Assembly: GCF_003664185.1 (NCBI RefSeq)
Contig: NZ_RCCS01000008.1
Location: forward strand, 248,001 to 312,000
Source of the DNA: Tenacibaculum discolor
Lineage (GTDB): Bacteria > Bacteroidota > Bacteroidia > Flavobacteriales > Flavobacteriaceae
Direction of reading: 5' to 3'
Length of the DNA: 64,000 nt
The position numbers were made by a program, and so were the translations under genes. The first letter of the stretch is position 1. Each line of letters opens with the position of its first letter. This document shows, in pieces, positions 15,865-24,323 of this stretch. Below the pieces are notes generated by a model. That model had not been told where the DNA came from. It worked only from the letters and a program-made list of their open reading frames with translations, and made no database searches.

Positions 15865-17598
15865 ATGCTAGTATATCGAAAATCAACTATATCTCTACTT
15901 CTATTTTTATCTCAATTTTTATTTACCATTAGCTGTATATCAAATGACTCTATAGATGTTAAGCTTATAAAAGAAATAAAAAAGAACAATGCTGACATCA
16001 GCGTAATTAAAAAGATAATTAAAAACGGGGCTAACGTAAATTATGAAGACGATTTACAAAATACTTCTTTGCATTGGGCATCATATAAAGGTCATTTAGA
16101 AATTGCTGAATACCTAATTAAATCTGGAGCTTTAATAAACAAAGTGAATAAAAATAATTTCACTCCATTAACAAATGCTATAAAAAATAAACATAAAGAG
16201 CTTGCTAAGATACTTATTTTAAAAGGATCAAACGTAAATGAACCTAAAGAAAGTTTTTTAAAACCATTATCCTTAGCCATTGATAAAGGTTATATTGAAC
16301 TTGTTGATTTAATACTTTCAAAAGGTGCAGAGGTTAATCATATTGATAAAAACAACTATACTCCTCTTTTATTGGCCGTTGAATCCAATCAATTAAATAT
16401 AGTTGAACTATTAATTAATGCTGGAGCAGATATTAACTTAGTTGCTAAAATTTCGCCACTTTCTATGGCAGCTAGACAAAATTATAAATCTATAGTTAAA
16501 TTATTACTTTCAAAAGGTGCTTCAGTAAATTTAACTGGAAAACTTGGTTTATCTCCCCTTTATATGGCTGTGTATAACAATAATTCAGAAATTATAAAAA
16601 TATTGATTGAGGCTGGAGCAGATCTCAATTTATTAGATAGATTAGGTGAATCTGTTCTATACAGAACCGTTTCTCAAAACCAAAAAGAAATTGTAAAATT
16701 ATTACTTGAAAAAGGTGCAGACGTTTTATTAAAATATAAGTCAAATAAAGATACAGCATTAATGATCGCTGCAGAAAATGGTTATTTAGATATTGTAAAA
16801 CTCTTGGTTTTACATAAAGCCCCCATAAGAACAATTAATTTGATGGACAACACAGCTTTATTTTTAGCAACTCAAAATAATCACTTAGAGATCGTTCAGT
16901 TTTTAACTAAACAATCAGCAGATATAAACAAACAAAATATGTTTGGTGAAACTCCTATTTCTAAAGCAGCAGAAAAAGGTTATTTAGAAATTGTAAAATA
17001 CTTGATTAAATCTGGCGCCGATATAAATATACCAAAGTTAGACAAACAAACGCCCTTACATTTAGCAATAAGAAAAGGCCATGATAAAGTAGCTAGTTAT
17101 TTAATTAACAACAATGCTAATATAGAAGCTGTTAGTAATGATGGAGAAACTCCTTTATATCTTGCTATAAATAATTCGAGATTAAAAATTGCAGAACAAC
17201 TTATAACTGCTAAAGCCAATGTAGACACATCAACTCCTGAAGGTCAACCTCTTATACATACTGCTGCATACAAAGGAAATTTACAGATTTTAATACAATT
17301 AGTTAATGCCGGAGCTGATGTACACTCAGTTGAAGAATATTTTAAGATGACTATACTCCACTCTGCTATATTTTCAACAAAAATAGAAGTAGTGAAATAC
17401 CTTCATAAAGCTGGAGTAAATCTAGATAAAACTAGTAAAAATGGAAGAACAGCTCTTCATTTTGCTTGTATTACAAACCAAAAAGAAATCGTAAAATATT
17501 TACTTTCTGTTGGTGCAGACACTACTATTAAAGATGATACAAAAAAACTAGCTATAGATTTAACAAATGATTCAGAAATAAAAAAACTCTTTAAATAA
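15865..17598 (+). CDS. Ankyrin-repeat lipoprotein
   Basis: A 577-residue protein from the ATG at 15865, chosen because it gives a signal peptide with a lipoprotein-like cleavage site (Cys24 in FTISCISND). The rest is roughly sixteen ankyrin repeats of about 33 residues, with recurring units such as TPLHLAIRKGHDKVASYLI and IVKLLLSKGA. Ankyrin arrays bind proteins; with a lipid anchor the array would face the periplasm or the cell surface. The long array without another domain gives no enzyme function. It is a single-gene unit with its own terminator. Role unknown; scavenging, immunity to a toxin or host contact are possible but unsupported. Confidence 0.85.
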   Translation: MLVYRKSTISLLLFLSQFLFTISCISNDSIDVKLIKEIKKNNADISVIKKIIKNGANVNYEDDLQNTSLHWASYKGHLEIAEYLIKSGALINKVNKNNFTPLTNAIKNKHKELAKILILKGSNVNEPKESFLKPLSLAIDKGYIELVDLILSKGAEVNHIDKNNYTPLLLAVESNQLNIVELLINAGADINLVAKISPLSMAARQNYKSIVKLLLSKGASVNLTGKLGLSPLYMAVYNNNSEIIKILIEAGADLNLLDRLGESVLYRTVSQNQKEIVKLLLEKGADVLLKYKSNKDTALMIAAENGYLDIVKLLVLHKAPIRTINLMDNTALFLATQNNHLEIVQFLTKQSADINKQNMFGETPISKAAEKGYLEIVKYLIKSGADINIPKLDKQTPLHLAIRKGHDKVASYLINNNANIEAVSNDGETPLYLAINNSRLKIAEQLITAKANVDTSTPEGQPLIHTAAYKGNLQILIQLVNAGADVHSVEEYFKMTILHSAIFSTKIEVVKYLHKAGVNLDKTSKNGRTALHFACITNQKEIVKYLLSVGADTTIKDDTKKLAIDLTNDSEIKKLFK

Positions 17599-17609
17599 AT
17601 TATTCAAAT

Positions 17610-17631
17610 CCTCTTTGTTGATGCAAAGAGG
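17610..17631 (+). terminator. Terminator of the ankyrin gene
   Basis: Stem CCTCTTTG / CAAAGAGG, loop TTGATG, followed by six T residues. Confidence 0.85.
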
Positions 17632-17704
17632 TTTTTTACTTTTCAAGTATCTACAAAAAAACATTAGCTTCGTTTTAATAAAAAACTAATATCAATTTAA
17701 AACT

Positions 17705-18316
17705 ATGACACATATTATTTGCTTTGGAGATAGTATTACCAGAGGTGAAAATGATAATGAAAAAGGTGGTTGGACAGATCGTTTGAAAGCTTACTGCATG
17801 GAACTTTTTCTAAAAAACAGAAAAGATGAAATTTGTGTTTTTAACATGGGAATTGGTAGAGAGACAACAGAAGGTCTAATTAAACGATTTGTAAATGAAT
17901 TCGATACAAGGCTTTTAAAAGACGGAAATAATATTGTTACTCTAGCTTATGGTGCCAATGATATAGCTTCTTTAAATGGTAAAAACGCTGTTTCGATAGA
18001 AAAGTTTCGTGATAATCTCAACTTGTGTATTGACCATGCCTTAAAACACAATGCTACGGTATATTTAATCAATATACTTCCAGTCATAGAAGATGATAAT
18101 AATACTAAAAAGAGGTCTTTAAAAGACATTTTAAGATACAACGATGCATTGTTATTAATAGCACAAAAACAAAACATTAATCTTATTGATGTACATAGCA
18201 AATTTGATATTACTAAAGAGAATTTACTCACCTACGATGGTGTTCACCCTAACGCTGAGGGACATGAAAAAATATCCAATATAATTAAAGAATCTATTTT
18301 ACCTAATCACGATTAA
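17705..18316 (+). CDS. SGNH/GDSL-family hydrolase
   Basis: A 203-residue single-domain esterase/lipase-fold protein. Block I is FGDSITRG with nucleophile Ser10, the later Gly and Asn blocks are present (GIGRET, GANDIAS), and block V is YDGVHPNAEGH with the Asp and His of the triad. There is no signal peptide, so it is probably cytoplasmic. The family includes lysophospholipases, arylesterases and carbohydrate deacetylases; the substrate cannot be deduced. A TAGCTTCG box close to the -7 consensus lies about 30 bases upstream, and the next gene has its own promoter. Confidence 0.88.
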   Translation: MTHIICFGDSITRGENDNEKGGWTDRLKAYCMELFLKNRKDEICVFNMGIGRETTEGLIKRFVNEFDTRLLKDGNNIVTLAYGANDIASLNGKNAVSIEKFRDNLNLCIDHALKHNATVYLINILPVIEDDNNTKKRSLKDILRYNDALLLIAQKQNINLIDVHSKFDITKENLLTYDGVHPNAEGHEKISNIIKESILPNHD

Positions 18317-18352
18317 CAATCTAACCCTCTCTTTTTCTCTTTTTCTTTTTGG

Positions 18353-18360
18353 TATATTTG
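18353..18360 (+). promoter_or_regulatory. -7 box of the DUF885 gene (TATATTTG)
   Basis: TATATTTG matches TAnnTTTG and lies 21 bases before the chosen start at 18382, supporting that start over an in-frame upstream ATG at 18349, which precedes the box. Confidence 0.6.
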
Positions 18361-18381
18361 TTCACATTCAAAAATATAACC

Positions 18382-20196
18382 ATGAAGAAAATCCTCTTAA
18401 CTGTAGTAGCTACAGCTACTTTCCTAGTTTCTTGTAAGCAAGAAAAAAAGGAAGCAGTAAGCATTCCTACTCCAGAAAATACTGAATTCAATCAGTTATT
18501 AAAAGATTACAACGAAGGTAAACTACAATTAAATCCTGTAAGTGCGACTTTTGCAGGTGATAATCGTTTTAACGACCAATTTCCTAATACGTTGTCTGAT
18601 AAATATCAAGCAAAAAGTAATGAGTTTTTCAAAAATTATAAAGAAAAACTTAACAACTTTAAAGACGCTGACTTAAACGAAAGTCAACAAATGAGCAAAG
18701 CTGTTCTTGATTGGGATTGTGATATGGCATTGGCACAAGCTAGCTATAAAAATGATTTACTAATGCCAATCAACCAAATGTGGACAATTAACCTTACCAT
18801 GGGACAATTAGCAAGTGGTAGTAGCGCACAACCTTTTAAAACAGTTGAAGATTACGACAATTGGTTAAGCAGATTAGACAAATACAATACTTGGTTACAA
18901 TCGGCTAAAGAACGTATGCAGCAAGGAATGAATGAAGGGTATGTGTTACCTAAATCATTGATTAAAAAAGTAATTCCACAGTTTGAAAGCTTAACAATTG
19001 TAAAAACTTCTCCTGAAGGAATTACAGATTTTTCAGAGCATTTATTTTATTCTCCAATAAACACTTTACCAGCTGATTTTTCTGATGCTGATAAAACAAG
19101 GTTGACAGAAGCATATAGCAACATGTTGAATGATAAATTAATTCCGTCATTCAAAGCCATGTATGAGTTTTTAAACTCAGACTATTTAGCTGCTGGTAGA
19201 GAAAGTAGTGGTATTTCTGATATTCCTAATGGAAAAGCATACTACCAACATGCTATTAAAAATTATACCACTACCAATATGAATGCTGATGAAATTCATG
19301 AATTAGGGTTGAAAGAAGTTACTAGAATTTTGGCAGAAATGGAAAAAGTAAAAGCACAAGTAGGTTTTGAAGGAAGTTTAAAAGAATTCTTTGATTTTGT
19401 TCGTAACAACAAGGAATTAATGCCATATACTGAGCCACAACAAATCATTGATAATTTTAATGCGATTCACGAAAAAATGAAGCCACAATTAGAAAAGTTA
19501 TTTGGTAACAAACCAAAAACTCCTTTTGTGGTAAAACAAACTGAAAAATTCAGAGAAGCTTCTGCAAGTGCTGAATACAACCCTGGTTCATTAGATGGGA
19601 CTCGTCCTGGAGTTTTCTACACCCCTATTCCTGATGCAACTAAATACAATGTATTTTCTGATGAAGCGTTGTTTTTACACGAAGCTATCCCTGGTCATCA
19701 CTATCAAATTTCATTAACACAAGAAAATGAAGATTTACCCGATTTTAGAAAAACGTTATGGTACAGCGCTTATGGTGAAGGTTGGGCGTTATATACTGAG
19801 AATTTAGGTAAAGAATTAGGTTTATACACAGACCCATATCAATACTTCGGAATGTTAGGTATGGAAATGCACCGAGCTATTCGTTTGGTAGTTGATACAG
19901 GAATCCATGCTAAAGGTTGGAGTCGTGAAAAAGCAATTCAATATTCATTAGATAACGAAGCTGAAGGTGAAGCTAGTATTATCTCTGAAATTGAGCGTTA
20001 TATGGCGAATCCTGGACAAGCGTTATCTTATAAAATAGGGCAATTGAAAATCCGTGAATTACGTGCAAAAGCCAAAAAGGAATTAGGCGATAAATTCGAT
20101 ATTAAAGAATTCCATAATCAGGTTTTAGAGACAGGATGTATTCCTTTAGCGCTATTAGAAAACAAAATTGACAAGTGGATTGCTTCTCAAAAGTAA
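18382..20196 (+). CDS. DUF885-family lipoprotein, probable zinc metallopeptidase
   Basis: A 604-residue lipoprotein: signal MKKILLTVVATATFLVSC with the lipid-acceptor Cys in LVSC, followed by KQEKKE. The C-terminal half carries HEAIPGH (residues about 433-439), the HExxxGH-type zinc motif of DUF885, and a downstream conserved glutamate in the YGEGWALYTE region. Family members are predicted gluzincin-like peptidases or carboxypeptidases; the actual substrate is unknown. It probably lies in the periplasm or on the outer membrane. It is transcribed alone and ends at a strong terminator shared with the convergent sigma-factor operon. Confidence 0.9.
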   Translation: MKKILLTVVATATFLVSCKQEKKEAVSIPTPENTEFNQLLKDYNEGKLQLNPVSATFAGDNRFNDQFPNTLSDKYQAKSNEFFKNYKEKLNNFKDADLNESQQMSKAVLDWDCDMALAQASYKNDLLMPINQMWTINLTMGQLASGSSAQPFKTVEDYDNWLSRLDKYNTWLQSAKERMQQGMNEGYVLPKSLIKKVIPQFESLTIVKTSPEGITDFSEHLFYSPINTLPADFSDADKTRLTEAYSNMLNDKLIPSFKAMYEFLNSDYLAAGRESSGISDIPNGKAYYQHAIKNYTTTNMNADEIHELGLKEVTRILAEMEKVKAQVGFEGSLKEFFDFVRNNKELMPYTEPQQIIDNFNAIHEKMKPQLEKLFGNKPKTPFVVKQTEKFREASASAEYNPGSLDGTRPGVFYTPIPDATKYNVFSDEALFLHEAIPGHHYQISLTQENEDLPDFRKTLWYSAYGEGWALYTENLGKELGLYTDPYQYFGMLGMEMHRAIRLVVDTGIHAKGWSREKAIQYSLDNEAEGEASIISEIERYMANPGQALSYKIGQLKIRELRAKAKKELGDKFDIKEFHNQVLETGCIPLALLENKIDKWIASQK

Positions 20197-20220
20197 TCTC
20201 ACTACTTTAATAAAAAATAA

Positions 20221-20250
20221 AAATCCGCTTTGATAACTCAAAGCGGATTT
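20221..20250. terminator. Bidirectional terminator, DUF885 gene / sigma-factor operon
   Basis: A 13-base stem (AAATCCGCTTTGA / TCAAAGCGGATTT, loop TAAC) with T-runs usable in both directions. Confidence 0.9.
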
Positions 20251-20255
20251 TTTTA

Positions 20256-20666
20256 TCAGTTAAATTTTCTAGTAAAATGGTTTTTCAAATAATAGATTTG
20301 TACAAATACCATTACGGTAAAAAAGAAGCAAGCACTTAGCATTAAATTTGATACTGTGATATTTTCAAATAAATTTGGCAATTGAATATTCGATAAATAA
20401 TCCATTTTTATCTCGGGTATTTGAAGCCAACTTGATGAAGCTCCTTTCGATACAAACAAAATACTAACAGCTAATATACCCGCTAATACAAACCATACTC
20501 TTTTAGATATTAATGGTGCTGCTTTATAAATAGAAGGTTGCTCTTCTTTTAAAATCGCATTCATAATATTTGTTGTAAAATCAATAGATGGTGTCTCTGC
20601 TTCTATTTCGTTGATATACTTTTTTGTAAAAGTATCCAACTCTTTAATATCTTTATTTTCTCCCAT
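20256..20666 (-). CDS. Membrane protein downstream of ECF sigma factor, candidate anti-sigma factor
   Basis: A 136-residue protein with an acidic N-terminal cytoplasmic part (about 1-50, containing the helix ELDTFTKKYINEIEA) and two membrane helices (about 55-73 and 108-125). Its start overlaps the end of the upstream ECF sigma gene by 14 bases, so the two are translationally coupled. The order sigma then small membrane protein is the usual sigma/anti-sigma arrangement, which supports an anti-sigma role, but no zinc anti-sigma motif or named anti-sigma domain is recognised. It could also be a membrane accessory. Confidence 0.75.
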   Translation of the reverse strand: MGENKDIKELDTFTKKYINEIEAETPSIDFTTNIMNAILKEEQPSIYKAAPLISKRVWFVLAGILAVSILFVSKGASSSWLQIPEIKMDYLSNIQLPNLFENITVSNLMLSACFFFTVMVFVQIYYLKNHFTRKFN

Positions 20667-21231
20667 AATGTTTTATCAATTCAGGTTCTACTTTTTTCTC
20701 TACTATACTCAGTAAACTCTTTCTAGCTCTATGTAATTTCACTTTAACATTCGCTTCAGAAAAATCGGTTACTTCTACTATTTCCTTCAAACTTAATTCT
20801 TCAAAATAAAACATCCACAAAATTGTACGTTCTTCTTCAGGTAAACTTAACAAACAGTTATTAATCACTTGTGCTCGTTCTTTTCGTTCAATCCCTTCTA
20901 AAATACTATCAGCAGATTTAATTCTATTGATAGTTACCTCATCAATTATATCAGTATTATACCTTTCTTTATTCTTCTTTAAGCTATCTAAGCAAGTTCT
21001 GTATGTTATTTTATACAACCAAGTAGAAAACTTAGACTCTCCTTTAAACTTGCTCAAATTCTTATAAGCTTTTATAAAAGTATCTTGTGATATTTCTTCA
21101 GCCTCTTCTCTACTCTTTACCATTTTTAACGCCAACGAAAACACCATTACTTTATACTTTCCAACTAAAAAAGCATAAGCATTAGCATCTCCTCTAAGGA
21201 TCTTATCTATATAAGTTTGATCGTTAATAAT
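20653..21231 (-). CDS. ECF RNA polymerase sigma factor with non-ATG start
   Basis: About 192 residues with the sigma70 region 2 core (AEEISQDTFIKAYKNL, STWLYKITYRTCLDSLKK) and region 4 (LPEEERTILWMFYFEELSLKEI, then VKVKLHRARKSL). The first ATG, at 21147, would remove the start of region 2. The frame stays open upstream and encodes INDQTYIDKILRGDANAY, a normal ECF N-terminus, back to a stop at 21244-21246. No ATG, GTG or TTG occurs there, so I place the start at the ATT codons at 21231 or 21228. A strong ECF-type promoter lies just upstream, implying autoregulation and a very short leader. The exact start is uncertain; the identity is not. Confidence 0.88.
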   Translation of the reverse strand: MINDQTYIDKILRGDANAYAFLVGKYKVMVFSLALKMVKSREEAEEISQDTFIKAYKNLSKFKGESKFSTWLYKITYRTCLDSLKKNKERYNTDIIDEVTINRIKSADSILEGIERKERAQVINNCLLSLPEEERTILWMFYFEELSLKEIVEVTDFSEANVKVKLHRARKSLLSIVEKKVEPELIKHYGRK

Positions 21232-21244
21232 AGTCGTTTTATAC

Positions 21245-21274
21245 TATGACTGTACTTAGTTAAAAAAGGTTACA
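21245..21274 (-). promoter_or_regulatory. ECF-type promoter of the sigma-factor operon
   Basis: On the minus strand TGTAACC (21274-21268, followed by a T-run) is 17 bases from GTCATA (21250-21245). An AAC-containing -35 and a GTC-containing -10 at this distance are the hallmark of ECF sigma promoters. The same two boxes and spacing occur in mirror image at 21304-21333. Confidence 0.75.
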
Positions 21275-21316
21275 ACTATTCATTAAAAAAATTAAAAATA
21301 TTCTGTAACCTTTTTT
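21262..21316. repeat. 13-bp perfect inverted repeat between divergent ECF promoters
   Basis: AAAAAAGGTTACA at 21262-21274 and its exact complement TGTAACCTTTTTT at 21304-21316 are separated by 29 AT-rich bases. The arms form the -35 regions of the two divergent promoters rather than a terminator. Confidence 0.85.
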
Positions 21317-21333
21317 TAAATGTAGCTGTCATA
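21304..21333 (+). promoter_or_regulatory. ECF-type promoter of the DUF6249 gene
   Basis: TGTAACC at 21304-21310, followed by a T-run, is 17 bases from GTCATA at 21328-21333. It is identical in both boxes and spacing to the divergent promoter of the sigma operon, so both are probably read by the sigma factor encoded next door. Confidence 0.75.
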
Positions 21334-21374
21334 CTTGTAAACACATTAAAAATAATCATTTTAAACTCAAAAAT

Positions 21375-21758
21375 ATGGAAGTAGCAATTGTATTTATGTT
21401 CTTGTTTGCAGTAATATTCGGAATCTTTTATTTATTCTATTCAACAAGAAATAAGGAACGTTTAGCTTTAATTGAAAAAGGTGTAGATGCCAAAATTTTT
21501 ATGCAAGGCGAAAAAAAGCGTTCTACATTAACAGGTAGGGTAATTATCTTAAACTTAGCTTTATTAGCTATGGGAATAGGTGTTGGTGTTTTATTAGGTG
21601 CTATTTTAAGTTCTTTATTTGGATATAGTGGCTCTTGGGCAGATAGACCATCAAATGCTATTGACTCAGAAGTTTTCTTTATCTCATCTATTTTTCTTTG
21701 TGCAGGTGGGGCCTTATTAATCGGTTTTAATCAAACTAAAAAATTAGACAACGAATAA
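21375..21758 (+). CDS. DUF6249-family membrane protein
   Basis: A 127-residue protein with an N-terminal membrane helix, the conserved segment STRNKERLALIEKGVDAKIF, and two further membrane helices (about 57-80 and 98-118). Proteins of this family are often found next to ECF sigma genes in Bacteroidota; their function is unknown. Here it is driven by a promoter identical to that of the divergent sigma-factor operon, so it is a likely direct regulon member. A terminator follows at 21797-21828. Confidence 0.82.
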   Translation: MEVAIVFMFLFAVIFGIFYLFYSTRNKERLALIEKGVDAKIFMQGEKKRSTLTGRVIILNLALLAMGIGVGVLLGAILSSLFGYSGSWADRPSNAIDSEVFFISSIFLCAGGALLIGFNQTKKLDNE

Positions 21759-21796
21759 AGTTTGTTTAAATAATAAACTACTTTAATAAATATGTT

Positions 21797-21828
21797 AAAA
21801 GAGAATAAAGCTAATTTTATTCTCTTTT
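21797..21828 (+). terminator. Terminator of the DUF6249 gene
   Basis: A 13-base stem (AAAAGAGAATAAA / TTTATTCTCTTTT, loop GCTAAT) followed by further T residues. Confidence 0.85.
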
Positions 21829-21862
21829 TTGTTTTGTAATTTAGTAAGCTAAATTCCTTAAC

Positions 21863-23191
21863 ATGAGAAAATTCACAGTACTATTCTTACTAATTTCTAC
21901 AACAATATCAGCGCAAACCGACACTAAAATATACGATATTATTAATGCTGTTTCAGCAGATAGAATTAAAACTGATATTACTACTCTAACAAATTTCGGA
22001 ACACGCCATACACTAAGTGATACAATTTCAAATACTCGTGGAATTGGAGCGGCACGTCGTTGGATTAAATCTGAATTTGATAAAATATCTTCTGATTGCA
22101 ACAACTGTTTAGAGGTATTTTACCAAAAAGACTTTGTAAAAAAAGGAACCAATAGCAGAATCACCAAAGATGTTTGGGTCGTTAATGTTGTTGCTATTCA
22201 AAAAGGAACAAAATATCCTAACAATTACATTGTAATGAGTGGTGATATTGACTCAAGAATTTCCGATCCTAATAATTTTACTGATGATGCGCCTGGAGCT
22301 AATGACAATGCTTCTGGTATGGCAGGAACAATTGAAGCTGCTCGTGTTTTAAGTAACTATAACTTTGAAAACAGTATTATTTATGTTGGATTGTCTGGTG
22401 AAGAACAAGGCCTATTTGGTGGAAAAGGATTAGCTATATATGCAAAAGAAAAAAACTGGAATATTATTGGTGTAATGAATAATGACATGATAGGAAATAT
22501 TAAAGGTGTTGACGGCGTAATTGATAATCGTACGTTTAGAATCTTTTCTGAACCTGTGCCTCCAACAGAAGCAGAACGCCAACGAAAAGCACGTCGTTTT
22601 TATGGTGGTGAGGTCGATGGTATTTCACGTCAGCTAGCTCGCTATATATACAAAACTACCAAAACGTATATGCCAGAAATGAATCCGAAAATGATTTATC
22701 GCTTAGACAGATTTGGTCGTGGTGGACATCATAGACCTTTTAACGATGCTGGTTTTGCTGGTATTAGAATTATGGAAGCTCATGAGAATTACACACAACA
22801 ACACCAAGATATTAGAACAGAAAACGGAATTGAATATGGTGATAAACTTAAGTTTGTAAACTTCGATTACGCTAAAAAATTAACCGCTGTAAACGCTATT
22901 AACTTAGCTAGTATTGCTGCTGCACCACCTTCTCCTAAAAATGTAGGAATTGGAGGTATTGTTGAAGCTTCTGCTAAACTTCAATGGGATAAAGTTGATG
23001 GTGCTAAAGGATATAAAATCTACTGGAGAGACACTACTTCTCCTACTTGGGATCATTTCAAATATGTGGAAAATACTACTGAGTTTACTTTAGACGGAAT
23101 TGTTTTAGATAATTACTTCTTCGGTGTAAGTGCTGTTGGCAAAAACGGACATGAAAGTATAGTTTCATTCCCTTCAAAAATTATACGTTAA
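21863..23191 (+). CDS. Exported M28-family zinc metallopeptidase with fibronectin type III domain
   Basis: A 442-residue protein: signal peptide 1-18 (ending ISAQ), peptidase domain about 30-345, and a C-terminal fibronectin III-like domain (about 355-440, KNVGIGGIVEASAKLQWDKV). Ligands of the co-catalytic zinc pair can be matched to Aeromonas aminopeptidase: the bridging Asp in PGANDNASG, the GEEQG glutamates, the Asp in NNDMIGNIKG and the late His in GGHHRPFNDAG. The first ligand position, normally His in GGHLDS, is Asp here (SGDIDSR). It probably trims peptides in the periplasm or outside the cell. The YdeI-like gene follows after three bases. Confidence 0.9.
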   Translation: MRKFTVLFLLISTTISAQTDTKIYDIINAVSADRIKTDITTLTNFGTRHTLSDTISNTRGIGAARRWIKSEFDKISSDCNNCLEVFYQKDFVKKGTNSRITKDVWVVNVVAIQKGTKYPNNYIVMSGDIDSRISDPNNFTDDAPGANDNASGMAGTIEAARVLSNYNFENSIIYVGLSGEEQGLFGGKGLAIYAKEKNWNIIGVMNNDMIGNIKGVDGVIDNRTFRIFSEPVPPTEAERQRKARRFYGGEVDGISRQLARYIYKTTKTYMPEMNPKMIYRLDRFGRGGHHRPFNDAGFAGIRIMEAHENYTQQHQDIRTENGIEYGDKLKFVNFDYAKKLTAVNAINLASIAAAPPSPKNVGIGGIVEASAKLQWDKVDGAKGYKIYWRDTTSPTWDHFKYVENTTEFTLDGIVLDNYFFGVSAVGKNGHESIVSFPSKIIR

Positions 23192-23194
23192 TAA

Positions 23195-23761
23195 ATGCAT
23201 AATAAACCTCATTTATATTTTAAAACTCATATTGAATGGCGAACTTGGTTGTTAGACAACCATAATGAAAGTGACGGTGTTCATCTAATTTTATACAAAG
23301 TTGATGTTGACATACCTAGCATGCGATGGGAAGAAGCCGTAAAAGTAGCTTTATGCTTTGGTTGGATTGATAGCACTGTAAAAAGTTTAGGAGATGGAAA
23401 AAGGAGACAATATTTCTGCCCTAGAAAACCTAAAAGTGTTTGGAGTGCTTTGAACAAGAAATATATCAAGGAACTAACTGCTTCCGAATTAATGCATCCA
23501 TCCGGAATTGCTTCTGTTGAAATTGCTAAAAAAAATGGTTCTTGGAATTCTTTAGACCCTGTAGAAAAATTAATTGTTCCTGAAGACCTACAAATTGAGT
23601 TTGATAAAAATCCAACTGCTTTTAACAACTATCAAAACTTTTCACCATCTTATCGTAAAAGTTATTTGTACTGGATACATCAGGCTAAAAAAGAAGCCAC
23701 AAGAACAAAACGAATTAATGAAATCATACGTTTATGTATTATCAATCAAAAGTCTAGATGA
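23195..23761 (+). CDS. YdeI/OmdA-family protein
   Basis: A 188-residue cytoplasmic protein. It has the family's N-terminal pattern W-(8)-HNESDGVHLILYKV, the core CFGWIDSTVKSLGDGKRRQYF, and the basic C-terminal helix KEATRTKRINEIIRL. YdeI-like proteins are linked in Bacillus to resistance to antimicrobial peptides, but the biochemical role is not settled. It follows the M28 peptidase gene by three bases and is probably co-transcribed; the second ECF sigma gene starts 34 bases later. Confidence 0.85.
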   Translation: MHNKPHLYFKTHIEWRTWLLDNHNESDGVHLILYKVDVDIPSMRWEEAVKVALCFGWIDSTVKSLGDGKRRQYFCPRKPKSVWSALNKKYIKELTASELMHPSGIASVEIAKKNGSWNSLDPVEKLIVPEDLQIEFDKNPTAFNNYQNFSPSYRKSYLYWIHQAKKEATRTKRINEIIRLCIINQKSR

Positions 23762-23795
23762 TTTTTAGTATTTTGTACTCCAATCAATCAACTAT

Positions 23796-24323
23796 ATGCA
23801 ACTAGAATCCCTCGTTAAAAATTTTAAAAACAAAGATGTAAAAGCTTTTGAAAGCCTCTACGAAATGTACAAACAAAGCGTTACTGGTGTAGTTTATAAT
23901 ATTGTTAGAGATCAAACAATAGCAGAAGAAATAACACAAGATGTTTTTATAAAAGCTTGGAATAATGCAAATACATATTCCGAAAAAAAAGGACGTTTTT
24001 TCACATGGATTATAAATATTGCTAGAAATGCAGCTATTGATAAAACAAGATCTAAAAACTTTAAGAACAGTTCTAAAAACCTTGATGCCGAAATTTTCGT
24101 AGATATATTAGAGAACCACGACAGTTTAGACTCTAAAACTGATGCAATTGGTATAAAAAACTTTGTAAACAAGTTAAAAGGTACTTGTATTAAGGTTATA
24201 GAGCTTCTTTACTTTAAAGGCTTTACACAAAAAGAGGTTTCTGAAAGTTTAAAAATGCCTCTTGGCACTGTAAAAACTAGAAGCCGAAATTGTATTAACG
24301 AATTAAGACTTATGCTTAAATAA
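23796..24323 (+). CDS. ECF RNA polymerase sigma factor (SigK/RskA-linked type)
   Basis: A 175-residue sigma factor. Region 2 runs AEEITQDVFIKAWNNANTYSEKKGRFFTW and region 4 includes LLYFKGFTQKEVSESLKMPLGTVKTRSRN. It overlaps the downstream anti-sigma gene by one base (TAATG), a coupling typical of sigma/anti-sigma pairs. It belongs to the class whose partners carry an RskA C-terminal domain, and is distinct from the ECF factor at 20.7 kb. The convergent DUF4331-TonB operon is a candidate target by proximity; this is inference. Confidence 0.92.
   Translation: MQLESLVKNFKNKDVKAFESLYEMYKQSVTGVVYNIVRDQTIAEEITQDVFIKAWNNANTYSEKKGRFFTWIINIARNAAIDKTRSKNFKNSSKNLDAEIFVDILENHDSLDSKTDAIGIKNFVNKLKGTCIKVIELLYFKGFTQKEVSESLKMPLGTVKTRSRNCINELRLMLK

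Noticed and set aside
21262..21316. 13-bp inverted repeat considered as a terminator
   Set aside because: It lies upstream of two divergent genes, has a 29-base spacer, and both arms are correctly spaced from GTCATA boxes, which fits promoters better.
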